A DNA stretch of 64,000 nt from Filosporella fistucella (taxonomy: Eukaryota; Ascomycota; Leotiomycetes; Helotiales): assembly GCA_030077755.1 (NCBI GenBank), contig JAQJZZ010000020.1, positions 806,001 through 870,000 of the forward strand, given 5' to 3'. The translations under genes were made by a program, and so were the position numbers. Position 1 is the stretch's first letter. Each line of letters starts with the position of its first letter. This document shows, piece by piece, positions 1-11,696 of the stretch. The notes under the pieces are model-generated. The model had not been told where the DNA came from. It saw only the letters and a list, made by a program, of their open reading frames with translations, and did no database searches.

Positions 1-3000
1 CCACCTCGTAATCTTCTTTGCCTCGTTCCCTTCTTTACAGTAAGTATCTCCCTCCTTAGATCCTCTCAAAGGCGTTGCATGAGCAGTGCCCCGGCAGAAC
101 CGGGAATGAAATAATGGTTACAAAAGCTGCACTGGCACGACGTTGAAATTATTCAACGGGCGAAGTGAACCTGAAGTGACTGACTCCGGTTGTATCCTTG
201 ATGCTCGAGGTTATATCGGCATGCGGTGAAGCACGCATTTCACCAAATTTAACGGACCCCAGCAAGGATGCGTCCAGCCAAGTCAGGCCCGAAGCCTCTG
301 AACATCGCTACCGAGGAATTCCAAGTGGATGCATAACCCCTGAAAAGCTGGACCGGGCTAGCCAGTGACTGAGTCTTGATGTACCAGAATTGAGCATTTA
401 CGGAATCATAAGCTGAGATTGACTACTGGTTAGCTACTGATATACCAACTTATGGTTGTTGTTGTTGTTAGTAGGGAGATTTCATTGCGGCTAGTTTGCG
501 AACTACCTCCTCGACCTTGAGACCTCCTCACCGTCTCTGGCTATCCATACGGACAATGTCTTATGGCTATGGCCAGACGGATGGGGAGTGGTGACCATAA
601 CCACAGAACAGCACACAACAGTCTGCTACATGCGATATCCTGCATGATGCACTCTGCACTCTCCCATACCAACCTGCTGAACCACAAACTTCCAAGGCAA
701 CGCAAAGCAAGGCAATCAACCCAGATTCAAGGCAATAGAGAGGCAAGCAGCTAGCTGATCGCTAATCGTGACCCCAGTGCAGCCTCAATTTCTATAAAAC
801 CCGACCAGACTTAAATATCTACCTGTTCCCAGTTTTCATCCAACTCGTCCAACGCTCCATCCTGTAGCTCCAGTCCAACTTTTCCTAACCACCCGCCTCA
901 AATTCAAGATCATCATGATCGACTCGCATCCCACAATGAGTCAGTCATCTCTCTTGGGACGCTTGCAGATGCAACTTTTCGTTGACAATGCACCCACCCT
1001 TGGAATGCATGTTACGACTCGATGCTGCTACTGAGCACTACACACGCTGGCCGGGCGTACATTGAGTTCACAAAATACTCCCTCGTTTTCCACAAGGACA
1101 ACTCTGGAGACGTTGTCCAAGATTGCGGTTGCGTGGGGACAACAAACCTGGATGGGTGGGCGTCGTGGGGTTCAATTGGTATGAGGAACTCGATTCAGAC
1201 TCATCCCGCGTATCTAGATTATTGACTTGCCCGAGTCAAACAAAGTTCGATCTGAGGGATATCGATAATCTCGGGAGTTCCGTGTCACTTGCATGTCATC
1301 AAACAAACTCCCTCGCTTCCAATACAGTCTTTTCCGGCACCCTCGAAACGGTATGCGGCATCCAACCGCCCGGTTTGTATATCACAGAGTTGCCATGTCG
1401 ATAGTGTCCGAGGAATGGGAGCCGCAAAAGGATAGTACAATTGGAAGAAGTACCGTCGAGGACTTGTTGCTACCGGCATGAATCTGGAACTGGAATTGTC
1501 CTTCATTCTCATCAGTGCTCACTTCTCAGCCAGTTGGCATGATCAAGTCGCCCTGGAACGTGCAGCCTTATTACCGGGCGACATCAACAGTCCACAATGG
1601 CATCAGTCAAGTATTGGCTAAGTGCTGAATAGGCTCTAGAAAGGGAGTGCCATTGTTGCCATGGTGTGCATTCCGCCAATATTGGCTTGAAACCGTTAGT
1701 TGCTTTCGTGAGCCGTAATGTAACATAACTTGCTGGAGGTGCATGTCCTTTCAAGAATGAGGCGAACGAAATGAGGTGGAATTGAAACGAATAGGTCATG
1801 TGACACAAGCAGGCCTTCAACACTTTCTAGGGTAACTCCTACTTTTTCTCTAAGGAGTGGAAAGCACATCTGACGAAGCTAATGACCACGTTGCCCTTGT
1901 GTTGCGACGATGATACTAAAAACAATGGCTCTGCACATTGGTCCCAGGGAAAAAGGCTTCCACGTTCCGAGGAGAGTCAAGATCAAAAAAAAGTGGAATA
2001 TCGTGGCGGCCTGCCACGTTCTTACGAGGATAGGGATATGGATAGGGGGAGCCGCTTCGACCAAAGCACGTCTCAGCCAACTGTTTTGCCGATCATGACT
2101 TTTCAGCCTTAAGTCAACAAAACAATCACTTTTTACCTCAAGAAGTGCCTTCTATTGTACATGTGGTGGGTACAATATCCAGCCGAACATCTTCATCCCA
2201 AGACCAAAGCCATGTCAGAGAACACAAACACTTGTCAATTTCTCTTCCCCAAGCACTCTTGGATCCCCTGGTCGGAACCACGACCACTTCAGAAGGTTCT
2301 CATCTGCAAGCGAGCACCGTTGCACTAACTGCACTGCTTTGCCTCTTGGGCGTGAAATCTTGGACCCTCTCGCAAGTTGCAACAACGACGAATCCAAATT
2401 TCGAAGCCACTTGTCATGCGATAATTAGCAATCTCATCCGTTCTCACAAAGCCCCATGTTACAATCTCACAGTTACCGCGGTACAAGGACCGAGTCGAGT
2501 CAGCGTTACTCACCGTCCTTGTAAGACTTACCAATTCGTCTATTCCTCACCAAAATCCCATCCTTACCGTTCCAGGTACATGCACGAATGCTTCAGCACC
2601 ACAATTACCCGCAATAGCAATGATCACACGCCCGATGTTCCTTTCACAAATCCCTCTCATTGTGTATCAAATCCAGATCTCAATCTGCCTCACATCATGG
2701 TCTTTGTCCTCGTCTATCACATTTCATCCGGCAAGGAACATCCAAGGAGAAGCTCGCAAGGCGAGATCGTCGCCGCAACCTCTTCCTTCCCAGAGGCGGC
2801 ACACTTGATCCGAACTTTCTTTTTCCTTGCGGGATCATGCCAGGTCCCCGAGCTCAGCCAGGCGGGATTGTGCGAGAGCCAAAAGAAAATTGAGTGGGGT
2901 TTGGTCACTTCTTCTCCTTCTAGAAGGTTGATATGCCGTGTGGAGCAAAATAAAAAACAGCCTCGTTTTGTTTCAAGGAGATATCCTAATATGATTGCGA

Positions 3001-4061
3001 GATTTCGAATGAGTCGGTCTTGCATCAGGTCTCTTGGATTGAGGAAATGCCGCGCCATCCGAGTTGGATATCATGAGGCGAATAAGGTTGTATCCTGTTG
3101 TCCCTTTCTTGCGATGGTGGCGATTGCAGCCTCATTCTTGCGGCATTTACCTTTCATCAACATCATTGCGAATGACTCTGCCATCTCATGATTGCTCAAT
3201 ATATTTCGTCTCTAGGAATTGCGCCGAGATCCTCGCCTAGTCCGCACTGTTGCTGCTACTCGCTGCATCATGTAGCCTCAATTAAATTCACAGTCCAATG
3301 GCGACGACGAACATTCTAGGATATGCAGGAATACTCCTACAGCTTTAAATTGGGAGCAAACCTCGAATGATGTTACACAATCAAAATACAGCCTTATTTC
3401 AAGTGCCGAGATATCAGAACCATCCTCCAAGCAATTTGTTACTATCACATCAAATCCATCACCGCGGCTGTGGGGTCGACATGACACCGAGAGGTAGTTG
3501 TATGGGATTTGTCAACGTCTCATGATGGCAAACATGGTTGCTGTCCACAAGTGGCACCTCGACACCATTCCCACCGCCGAATTTGTGGTCATGCTATTAT
3601 TCTTTGGTACAGCGATTGCGAGGTGCTTCGGAATGCTCTTTGATCGATGACAAATAGAGTCCAATCCACATCATCAAATGATGCGACGAGGCTCAATAAT
3701 AGGTCACATGATTGTTCATGCTGTGTCCCAAAGCTATTGATGGGCGATCTACTTGACGTTTCAGTGAAAGCCATATCTGGTGATCATTTTTATGAATCAT
3801 TCGAAAAATAAGCTTGGAAAGGTCAAGCGAAACTTGTGATTGAGCGTAGGATCATAATTGATGATCGAAATAAATTGCAAACCTAATTCGATACACCTCC
3901 ACGCCACCTCACGCTAGGCATTTTTTCTCATATGCTCCATACGTACTTCACAGTCTCCTTTTTCTTCGCCTTTCCAATGGCAATCTTCACTGTATTCAAT
4001 TGCCTTCCACGTGTTTGAATCTTGGAAACAAGTTAGACACAGAAAACCATTGTTATGCAGA
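1..4061. other. Gene-poor left end, no supported CDS
   Basis: No open frame here resembles a protein family I recognise. A promoter-like stretch exists: a TATAAAA at about 793 followed by a pyrimidine-rich leader and an ATG at 915, but that frame stops after 39 codons, and the frames that follow (1022-1225, 1123-1404, 1293-1481) are short and in different phases, as in a decayed gene. A long frame at 2145-3191 begins at a GTG and has no internal domain signal. The rest looks like ordinary intergenic DNA. Confidence 0.5.
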
Positions 4062-4560
4062 CCAGAAGAATAAACGCAGAACGGGACTCTCGTTTTATTA
4101 CAGGTAACAATCACATAGAAGGCAGCAAACATATCCGTGTACAAAATGTAATGTCTCATCCTCAAAAGCTTGAAGTCGAGTTCAAAGTCCAAATCAGGAC
4201 ATTTGGTCTACAATATCCTTCTGATACTAGCCAGAAGAATGAACGCAGAACAGAACTCTCGTTTATAAAGGCACCAACCTCATAGAAGGCAGCAAAGGTA
4301 TTTCTAGCATAATATAGTACCTTGTGTTCGAAGTTTTGAAGTCGAGCTCAAAGTTCAAATTCAGAAAGTTATTCTATAATATCAATTTGATACGAGCTAG
4401 AAAGAATAGACGCAGAACAGGACTCCGGTCCTTGTCTTAAAGAAAGCATCACAGATATTTCTCGTCTTATTGGAATGCCTCGTCTTTGAATTTCTGACAC
4501 TAAGTTCAAAGTGTAAACCTACAAAGCCGTTCTATCAATACATATCAATAATAGCCTAAC
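4062..4560. repeat. Diverged tandem repeat, about 168-bp period, three copies
   Basis: Three successive units begin with closely related sequence: CCAGAAGAATAAACGCAGAA at 4062, a one-base variant at 4231, and GCTAGAAAGAATAGACGCAG at about 4396. Later parts also line up: CATAGAAGGCAGCAAA recurs near 4110 and 4272, and (G)AAGTCGAG(T/C)TCAAAGT recurs near 4171 and 4342. Spacing is 169 and about 167 bp. The stretch just before 4062 may hold the decayed end of a further copy. Copies differ by many substitutions and small indels, so the array is old. I see no coding capacity in the unit. Confidence 0.8.
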
Positions 4561-4619
4561 CTTTAAGCATTATCTGGGAGTGACTTTCCAACCCCTTCCC
4601 TCTCTCACCAGAATTTGTA

Positions 4620-4951
4620 CCAATACTTCTCATCTCGTATTTTTGACTGAGTAAGTCTCTTAAATGTCTCTTATTCTCCTGCAAGTAATCTTCTCTCGTT
4701 TCCTTTCAGCTCACAAAGCATAGCTGCATACATCCCCAGACCCGTCCTCCTCTTTAATACTATCAGGCATGGATTCCCTATCGTACCCAATACCAAGCGC
4801 CAAGCAGCTTAGAAGTCCATATATAACATACAATGTACATATCAAAAGCTGTCAAAAGATCTCCAGCCTCGTTTCGCATCTTCTTCTGCACACTCAGAGT
4901 TCGCAAACTTTTGGTGAGATGTATAAAAAGTTGAAGCTATCAGAGTTTTGA
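4620..4951 (+). other. Possible transcript: spliced leader and 60-aa ORF
   Basis: A GTAAGT donor at 4651 and a pyrimidine-rich TTTCAG acceptor at 4708-4709 define a plausible 59-bp leader intron. About 60 bp downstream an ATG at 4769 opens a 60-codon frame ending at 4951. The protein has no recognisable motif. It may be a small gene, a decayed gene, or chance. Only RNA data could show whether it is transcribed. Confidence 0.25.
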
Positions 4952-5529
4952 GTTCTCAATTGTTACTGACTACGTATATGAATCTAGATTTGTTAGTGGT
5001 ATATGTGGGTATGGGAGATTTATATGGTAAGCTTAGGAGGAAGTCTATTTGTTCTATTTAAGGACGTTGTATATACGCATGTTACTCTACTTCGCATTAT
5101 TTCCTACTTCCGTTTAGTGATCTGTAATTTCTTCTTAAATAACCTTATTCAACTCTCCTCCTCAGTATTACCGTTTTGTGAAGTTGACTTGTTATTCCGG
5201 GAGTTTCCAATTAAGTATTTTATATTTGAGATCTCTAAAACCCCACTTCCAGTATGTCACTTTCACTCTTCGAATTGCTCACTCCCTCCTGTTGACCTCT
5301 TTTGAATTCTCATCACCATCCAGGCCCTATACACTTCAATTCTTGTATTCTTAAATGATCCGCGATCCAAAAGACCCATGATCCCAATATCAAACCCTGT
5401 TTTCACATGTGTATTCAATTTACTATGTTCTATCAAGATTCGATATCTAATGTTCCATCTTACCCAAAACAGTGGTATCACCAACTCCCAACACCTAAAA
5501 TGCCTTTACAAGTCTGCTATGCGTATCTT
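4952..5529. other. AT-rich intergenic stretch
   Basis: AT-rich sequence with only short, unrelated frames. It is 3' of the transporter gene at 5530. I see no gene, RNA or repeat that I can support. Confidence 0.5.
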
Positions 5530-7079
5530 CTACCGGCTATCCCTAGTCTGGAGAGACCCTGGTTCCTCTTCATTCAGAGCACCATCCACCCTCCCCTCCT
5601 CAAACCCCTCCTCAGCCGCATCCACCCCCTCACTACTCAACATACCCATCTCCTCCTCCTCCACTCCTCCCTCCATTTCCTCGATCCCAACTCCCTCTCC
5701 ACTCTGTTTCTTAACAGCCACAAACACGGCACTTCCCAATATCAACCCACTCCCACCTAAACTCCACCACCCCGGACTCTGCCCAAAAACTGCTTTATCA
5801 AGAGCCAGCGCAAATAACATATTAGTATATATCATATTCGTCGCTCTGGCCCCGTTCCCCCTCCCACCAGCTGCCAGTCCTCTGGTGAGTAGATATTGCA
5901 TTACAAATCCGCAGACGCCAAGGAAGAGAAGCATGCTCCATTGTCGTAACCCATCAGGGAGCTTGAAATGGAGGTTCGAGATGTGGAGGGGACGAGAGAC
6001 GGATAGTGCGAGAGTGGAGATTAAAGTGCAGAAGACGGAGAAGTAGTTTACTGATAGTAAAGGGTGAGCGCGGTGGCCGATCCAGCGGATAGAGGTGAAT
6101 GCGCCTGCTGAGCCGAGGACACCTAGCATTGCTATTGCGACTGCTGAGAGGCGTTGCGAGGATGTTGGGATTGGAAAGGAGGATTCGTGTGAGGTGGTGG
6201 AGTTTGTTGGTGGAGATGTGGAGGGAGAAGAGGTTGTGAAGAAGGAGGTTGGACGAGCGATGAGGACAACTCCCAGGAGGGAGAAAAGGGATGCGTATTG
6301 AGCGGAGCGAGGGAAGGGCTCGTGGAGGAAGAGATAACAGCCATAGCTAGCTACTGAAGGGGCGAGGAAGGTAATAACCACTGCATCCGCAACAGGCAGG
6401 TACTGTAGGGAATCTAGTGCTGTTAGAATATCCACTTCAAATAGAGATAATATGACGATGAGAAAGAGAAGAGTGTTTCCAAATCAAGTAAAAGAGACTT
6501 ACAATACATTCCAAAAATTCCAAAGAACCCAGTCACACTCCTCGCAACCAACAGTCCTCTAATCTCTCTCTTTCCTAATAGAAACTCTGGCACTTTCGTA
6601 TACCACATCCAAGCCGTACAGAAGATAGCCGTTAACCCCTGTCTTGCAAACAGGATCTGGAAGGGATGCATGCCCTCTCCTTCTAATTCCAGAAGCCGGG
6701 TAGTTACGTTCATCAGAGCCCCGAAGAGTTGAGAGAATGTTACCAGGAATAGTCCTTGATTCAGTGTCCAAAAATGAAGTATTTTCTCCCTCCATGTTTT
6801 CGCTCCTGCACCTTGGTCTTGTGGGTAAGGATAAGGAGATGGACTTCTCGCACGACTGTACGAAGAGATGGTGCTTATAGATAACCTTCTGAACGCTTCT
6901 GGGTCCAGTAATCCATCTTCTGTTTTCGTCTGTTGGGGGTGCGGGGTTAGGTATGTACTTGTACGATTTAAACCGCCATTGAGGGCAATGTCGAAATTTG
7001 AAGGGATATTTTGGAGAGAGGAGAGGATATCGTCGTCTTCGAGAGCGAATTTAGATGAGGGAGCGTGGTGATGAGACAT
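5530..7079 (-). CDS. DMT-superfamily (EamA-type) membrane transporter
   Basis: A 486-aa protein in two exons (7079-6503 and 6413-5530), with an 89-bp intron between GTAAGT and CTAG. Splicing restores GMYYSLQYLPVADAV, a well-conserved segment of SLC35G/EamA-like drug/metabolite transporters. An approximately 115-residue hydrophilic, Ser/Pro-rich N terminus precedes about ten hydrophobic segments forming two EamA repeats. The second repeat includes LFLGVCGFVMQYLLTRGLA and GSGLILGSAVFVAVKKQ. The C-terminal tail is acidic (Glu-rich). The start was placed at the ATG at 7079 because the open frame upstream lacks similarity. The protein probably sits in the plasma membrane or an internal membrane. 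The substrate cannot be told from the sequence. Confidence 0.88.
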
Positions 7080-8503
7080 GATTGCTTGGAAGCATTTCAC
7101 GCTATTGGGTAAATATGGCAAAATTAGCAAATAAAGCAATATGCAACTTTCAATAAATGGTTCTGCGATCCCAATCCTCTTTCTCTATAAATATGCCTCA
7201 AATGGGAGAAATATATGAGGGAAAAAGACAGAGATAGAGGCGATCTTGAGTCAGAGACACAGCAAAGAAATAAGGTGCAGAGCGAAATGCGGGCACATTT
7301 GCTATAAAGTGCAGGAAAGAAAACCAGCGGTGCGAATCAGCATTTAGAAATAGGTACCTTTATGAGGCGCGGGAGGGAAGTGGATCCTCTGTTAGAAATC
7401 GGAGAGGCCAGCCACCAAACCAGAGCCTTCTCGATGACATGGTGCATGAGAATAGCAAGCCGATGGAAGGACGGCCAACTTGGCCGTAGATTGCTATTTA
7501 GAGTAGAGGTAGCTTTAAGTATTTGATACTGCTTGAGAGAGCTTCTCAATGTGGATACATCTCGCAATTGCAGATCTAAATAGCATTCTTTAAAAATGAA
7601 GTTATCTGCTCTGAAATAAAAGTGAACGTGAAAATACAATTAAGTGAACGTGGGGGATGTGGATATGATTGTTGGTGGGGTCAATTTGGAAAGTCTCCAC
7701 CATCATGGGTGCGGGTACAAATCGACACTTGCGCGATTGGCTTGCGCCGGGGGAAATGGCTGGGTATCATCCGGTGTCGGGATAAGAGCTGTTATCATTT
7801 TCGGGACTGTCGCGTGCTCAGCTTCATATAGCTTTTCTGAAGCTCATAGGAATAGAAATAAGCTCTTCTTAAGGATCAAGCACCTTCTCCTGTATACACT
7901 GGCAATTATTGTAGAATTACAAAGATGTAATGTACCAGTGAAAAGAAGTTACTACATTGTTAGTGAAAGTAGCTCCATAATTGGGTACAATGAGCAGGCT
8001 GAGCTAGCTACCTCCCCCAATACCTAATTTGTCAATAATAGATTGCAAGAGAAAGTTCAGAAGGTTGCTGGAACCGAAGGAGAGTTAAATTCCAGATTTG
8101 GCTCTTATGGGAGAGAGCTGTTAGTTCTCCAGCAAAACTTTGATAGAATGTGTCTGTTCTTTGGTTACCATAGCTTGGTTAAGCTCCATATCCAGGAGTA
8201 AATATCCCAGACCAAATGCTCCAGAAGCAATCTCATGTAGCTAAGCACTCAACTGAAGGGTGAAACGAGATTGAACGAAACAACAAACATGAATAGTATC
8301 CGCAGCTTCATATCAGCGGCAGCTCATAGACCAGCCACTCCCAAAATATCACAAGCTTCACAACGAGCACCGATGATCACTTCAATGATGAAAGGCTAAT
8401 AGCCGAAACATTTTTGGCGTGCAGAAGATGTTCATGACTTCGTGACTTCGTTATTCATCATTCGTAACTTCGTGTCTATAATATCCATCGTGTCCATCAC
8501 ACC
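7080..8503. other. Intergenic region upstream of the transporter gene
   Basis: It holds the transporter promoter: a TATTTATA on the minus strand near 7185-7195, about 110 bp before the ATG. The remainder up to the TAF13 stop shows only short shadow frames, with no RNA gene or repeat visible. Confidence 0.5.
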
Positions 8504-8989
8504 TCACTTTCCAGTCCGCTTACTCGTAACCGATCTTATATCCAGATCCGCATCATCATCAGCATCTCCCAAAGGTTCCTCTTCCAAAGCCTTCACATTC
8601 GACTTTGTAATCTTGTCATCGTTCTGGTCCAGGAGCTTCCTCGCTGCTTCAATCTCTAATTTTTTGTGAATCGTCTCTTCAATTTTGCCCAGGTAGATTG
8701 GATTTTTTCGGCAAGCGAACTTGATGTCGTCGAGCTTGATTTTTTGCCTCCCCGCAAGTTGCGCTGAACGGTGGGCTTCGAAGCAGAGCTCGTTGATGAA
8801 GTCTGCGAGGAGCTCGTCGAAGACTTTCTTCGTCGAATCGAGCGATTGTTGGACGTCCCCGTGCGCGTAGAGGAAGTGTTGGACTATGATATGATTAGAT
8901 TTGACAAGACGAGGAATGAAGTACATACGCTCCTGATCGGAGAAGTTCTGCTGGCCTCTGTTCTTACCCACTCGGGCCCTTGGCTCCAT
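8504..8989 (-). CDS. TAF13: TFIID subunit TAF13 (TFIID-18 histone fold)
   Basis: A 146-aa protein in two exons (8989-8929, 8883-8504). A 45-bp intron (GTATGT...CTAAT...ATAG) is removed to give SDQELQHFLYAHGDVQQSL. The histone-fold region (about residues 17-110) has the family signatures LYAHGD, DELLADFINELC, GRQKIKLDDIKFACRKNP and KIEETIHKKLEIEAARK. These match the yeast and human TAF13/TFIID-18 family, which pairs with TAF11 inside TFIID to support RNA polymerase II preinitiation complex assembly. The C terminus is acidic and short. The ATG at 8989 sits after an ordinary leader ending CACCAAG. A separate upstream exon-like ORF (9064-9270, minus) with a GTAAGT donor may be an upstream ORF in the leader. 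KSH1 starts divergently 370 bp away. Confidence 0.93.
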   Translation of the reverse strand: MEPRARVGKNRGQQNFSDQERMYFIPRLVKSNHIIVQHFLYAHGDVQQSLDSTKKVFDELLADFINELCFEAHRSAQLAGRQKIKLDDIKFACRKNPIYLGKIEETIHKKLEIEAARKLLDQNDDKITKSNVKALEEEPLGDADDDADLDIRSVTSKRTGK

Positions 8990-9358
8990 CTTGGTGATTC
9001 GTAAACGGGTTTTTGGTTGTTGTAACGACGTTGTTCTGTCGATGTAAGCAGTTGTCTAGGCGAGCTCGAAGATTTTCAAAAAAGGATTGACCGTGTCGAT
9101 GGAGGGTTTGGAGAAAGAAATGAAGTTCGCTTTAGATAAATAGGGAAAGTGAATCCAATAGGTAGGACTTACCACCGACTGGGCGGAATCGAACTGAGGG
9201 CTTGGGCTTGGGCGATCTTCGGGCGGACTCGCCTCCGCTAGCGTTATCGGAACAACTATCATCCATCCTGCCAAAAGTACAAGATGTTAAGAACACTTGC
9301 AGTAGGACTCTTTGAACGAAGCTGGTTTGGAAAATACAAATCAAAGCAACAAGACGAG

Positions 9359-9756
9359 ATGGTCAGTACAGTTTATATCTTCAGATTCTTCGTGGGCGCG
9401 CCGAGTTGCTAGTGCGAAGCTAATGTTCGTGCAGTCTGCTCTATTCAACTTCCAATCCGCACTGATGGTGCTCCTCCTCCTCATCTGCACATGCACCTAC
9501 TGCCATCAACTGTTCCCGGCCATTATGGACCGGAAGAAAGACTCGTAAGTCTATTTACGCGCTGTACAATCTGCTGGGAGTGAGACTGATCAAATGCGCA
9601 GGCCAATCTGGGGTTTCTTTTGGAAGTGCGCAAGAATTGGTGAACGACTGAGTCCATACGTCAGCTTGTGCTGTGTCTTCTTTGCGGTAAGTAGATCCTC
9701 CCATGAAAGATCCTGTATGCTGATTCATCTAGATCCGTCTTGCATTCTTCTCATAG
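9359..9756 (+). CDS. KSH1: Kish family secretory-pathway protein (KSH1/TMEM167)
   Basis: A 73-aa protein spread over four coding exons: the ATG alone (9359-9361), 9435-9544, 9602-9686 and 9733-9756. The spliced protein starts [20 protein letters not shown] and contains [20 protein letters not shown], near-identical to the strongly conserved Kish/TMEM167 family. It has an N-terminal membrane segment, a short lumenal stretch ([10 protein letters not shown]) and a second hydrophobic segment at the C terminus. In yeast the homologue acts in the early secretory pathway and is essential. The first exon holds only the start codon, abutting a GTCAGT donor. The alternative is a start at 9424 (MFVQSAL...) without that intron, but the family begins MSA. 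The last exon is inferred from a GTAAGT/CTAG pair that gives the expected length. Confidence 0.88.
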
Positions 9757-9956
9757 AAGCGTTGGGGTTGGGACTGGCGTTTCGGGCATGGCGGGGATAT
9801 CATATTTGCGACAGCAGTCATGGAAGGCATAAAGCCAGGTGTAACAATATGAGGCCAGATGAATGGTCCTCCTTAATCTTCAGATCGAAGCATAGAGCTT
9901 CTACATACCCAGATACCATACGCCGACGCTATGCTAGCAATTGAAAGGCATTTCGA

Positions 9957-10796
9957 TCATTCATGAAGACTTGTCCTTGAACTTTCACTCTCTCCCCAAA
10001 TATCTCGACTTTCCTGCTCCACAGCCTTCATCGCATTAGCCACTTCCTCTAACTTGGCAACAACATCCAGAACCCCTTCATTAACTCGCTGGAAGTACCG
10101 ATCATTTGCCTCCCTTCTCTTTCTTGCCAGCACTATGTCAGCTTCTGTCTCCTCCTCTAAGTGACTTCCCAACTTTCCTGCTGCAGCAACACCACTACTA
10201 CCCGGTCTGCCACTTCCACTGTGTATCGTGCTTCCCATCGTATCAAGAACACTTTTACCCTCGCTTCCTAATGTCATGCCCTTCGCGGTAATTCCTTTGC
10301 TTTCTTTATCTGCGCTTTCCACAGCACCATCCGCCTCGCTCCTCGCCCAAGCTTGCGCCAATTCAATCTGAGCAGCTCTCAGCCCTTCTAAAGCCTTGCT
10401 ATGTTCCGGGCCAAAAACATGATTGCCTTGTACAGCGCTTAATTCCACCTCTTCTAATGTACTTTGCATTTCAGCCCATTGAGCATCTGTTCTATCAGCC
10501 TGTTTCTTCCCCTCCGACTCCTGCTGTTGGCGGGGTAAGGCCGTTCGAGGCAGTGAAGATCCCATAGCTACATCTGGAGGACCATCTAAATTTGCTCTAC
10601 TCATTCTCGTAGAAAGTTGAGACCTTTGGCGAATGAGAGGAGCTCTCGAAGGGTTCAAAGAATTGGGATTCGGTGGAGCGACAGGCGCAACACCTGGGAG
10701 AGAGACATGCGATGCATTTTGTGATGGTGGCCCGAGAAATAGGGACGGTGGAGGCTCACGCGACTGCTTTGCCTTTGTTCTGGGTGATTGAGACAT
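9957..10796 (-). CDS. Unrecognised fungal protein with C-terminal coiled coil
   Basis: An intronless 279-aa protein I do not recognise. The first 85 residues are Pro/Ser-rich and look disordered. Residues about 100-160 (DAQWAEMQSTLEEVELSA and following) and about 215-275 (ARKRREANDRYFQRVNEGV..KLEEVANAMKAVEQE) have heptad-like spacing typical of coiled coils, as in small subunits of tethering or adaptor complexes. A Gly/Ser-rich linker separates them. It ends 200 bp from the KSH1 stop (convergent) and starts about 320 bp from RPS23 (divergent). The continuous open frame, good start context and segment pattern support a real gene. The function is unknown. Confidence 0.75.
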   Translation of the reverse strand: MSQSPRTKAKQSREPPPSLFLGPPSQNASHVSLPGVAPVAPPNPNSLNPSRAPLIRQRSQLSTRMSRANLDGPPDVAMGSSLPRTALPRQQQESEGKKQADRTDAQWAEMQSTLEEVELSAVQGNHVFGPEHSKALEGLRAAQIELAQAWARSEADGAVESADKESKGITAKGMTLGSEGKSVLDTMGSTIHSGSGRPGSSGVAAAGKLGSHLEEETEADIVLARKRREANDRYFQRVNEGVLDVVAKLEEVANAMKAVEQESRDIWGESESSRTSLHE

Positions 10797-11113
10797 CCTT
10801 ACATTATTTCGTAGCTGCTGGAATGCAGTTCAATAATTTACATGTTCGTTCGGGATTTGGGTCATTGGAGATGAACGTCGGCAAAACGTTTCGCCGCGGT
10901 ATCTACACGTGATCTTCAAAAATCTTCGCTTAGCAAATCCGCCCACCACAGCCATTTTCAAAATTGTATCACGAATTTGCAACTCTCGACGACAACTTCA
11001 CCACTAACTCAACACCCCATATCGCATAAACCGGTACGGCTGCTCTCCCCCATCCCAACCCTCATCACTCCAAGACTCCAATCTGACAAAATTTCTTCGA
11101 TCCTGTAGCAATC

Positions 11114-11696
11114 ATGGGTAAAGGAAAGCCTCGTGGTCTTAACGCCGCCCGCAAGCTGCAAAACCATCGCCGCGAGCAAAGATGGGCAGATCTGTCATAC
11201 AAGAAGCGCGCGCTCGGAACCGCTTTCAAGTCCTCGCCATTCGGAGGTTCCTCTCACGCCAAGGGAATAGTTCTCGAGAAGGTTGGTGTTGAGGCCAAAC
11301 AGCCCAACTCTGCTATTCGAAAGTGTGTCAGGGTTCAGTTGATCAAGAACGGAAAGAAGGTCACTGCTTTCGGTACGTGGAATCGATTTATATACTCTGG
11401 AGAGAGGGACAATGGACATTGGGAGCTGAATTGAGGGAATTGGATATGGAGATGGAAATGGACATGCACATGGAATCATGGCAATTGAAGGAGACCAATG
11501 GCTGATGATATCTACAGTGCCCAACGATGGTTGTCTCAACTTCGTCGATGAGAACGATGAGGTCCTCCTCGCAGGTTTCGGTCGTAAGGGAAAGGCAAAG
11601 GGAGATATTCCCGGTGTGCGTTTCAAGGTCGTGAAGGTATCCGGAGTTGGTCTGTCAGCGTTGTGGAAGGAGAAGAAGGAGAAGCCTAGATCGTAG
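11114..11696 (+). CDS. RPS23: 40S ribosomal protein S23 (uS12)
   Basis: The 145-aa cytosolic uS12 protein, complete, in two exons (11114-11372, 11518-11696) around a 145-bp intron (GTACGT...CTACAG). It begins [20 protein letters not shown] and carries the decoding-centre loop [10 protein letters not shown], in which the proline is a known hydroxylation site, followed by [17 protein letters not shown] and [12 protein letters not shown], ending [10 protein letters not shown]. It is part of the 40S A-site and translation accuracy centre. Length and sequence are normal for the family. The intron position (after TAF, before VPN) keeps the reading frame exactly. I looked for a snoRNA in the intron and found no convincing boxes. 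Confidence 0.98.

Noticed and set aside
915..1481. Possible decayed gene after a TATAAAA and leader-like stretch
   Set aside because: The ATG frame stops after 39 codons, and joining the later frames would need frameshifts or introns without good splice sites. I did not annotate it as a pseudogene without a homologue.
2145..3191. 348-codon open frame on the plus strand
   Set aside because: It opens at GTG, its first ATG is far inside, residue composition is irregular and no motif or family is visible. It is overlapped by several frames on the other strand, so it is probably a chance ORF.
11373..11517. snoRNA inside the RPS23 intron
   Set aside because: A TGATGA-like stretch near the 3' end is part of the branch/acceptor area, and no paired C and D boxes or H/ACA structure was visible.
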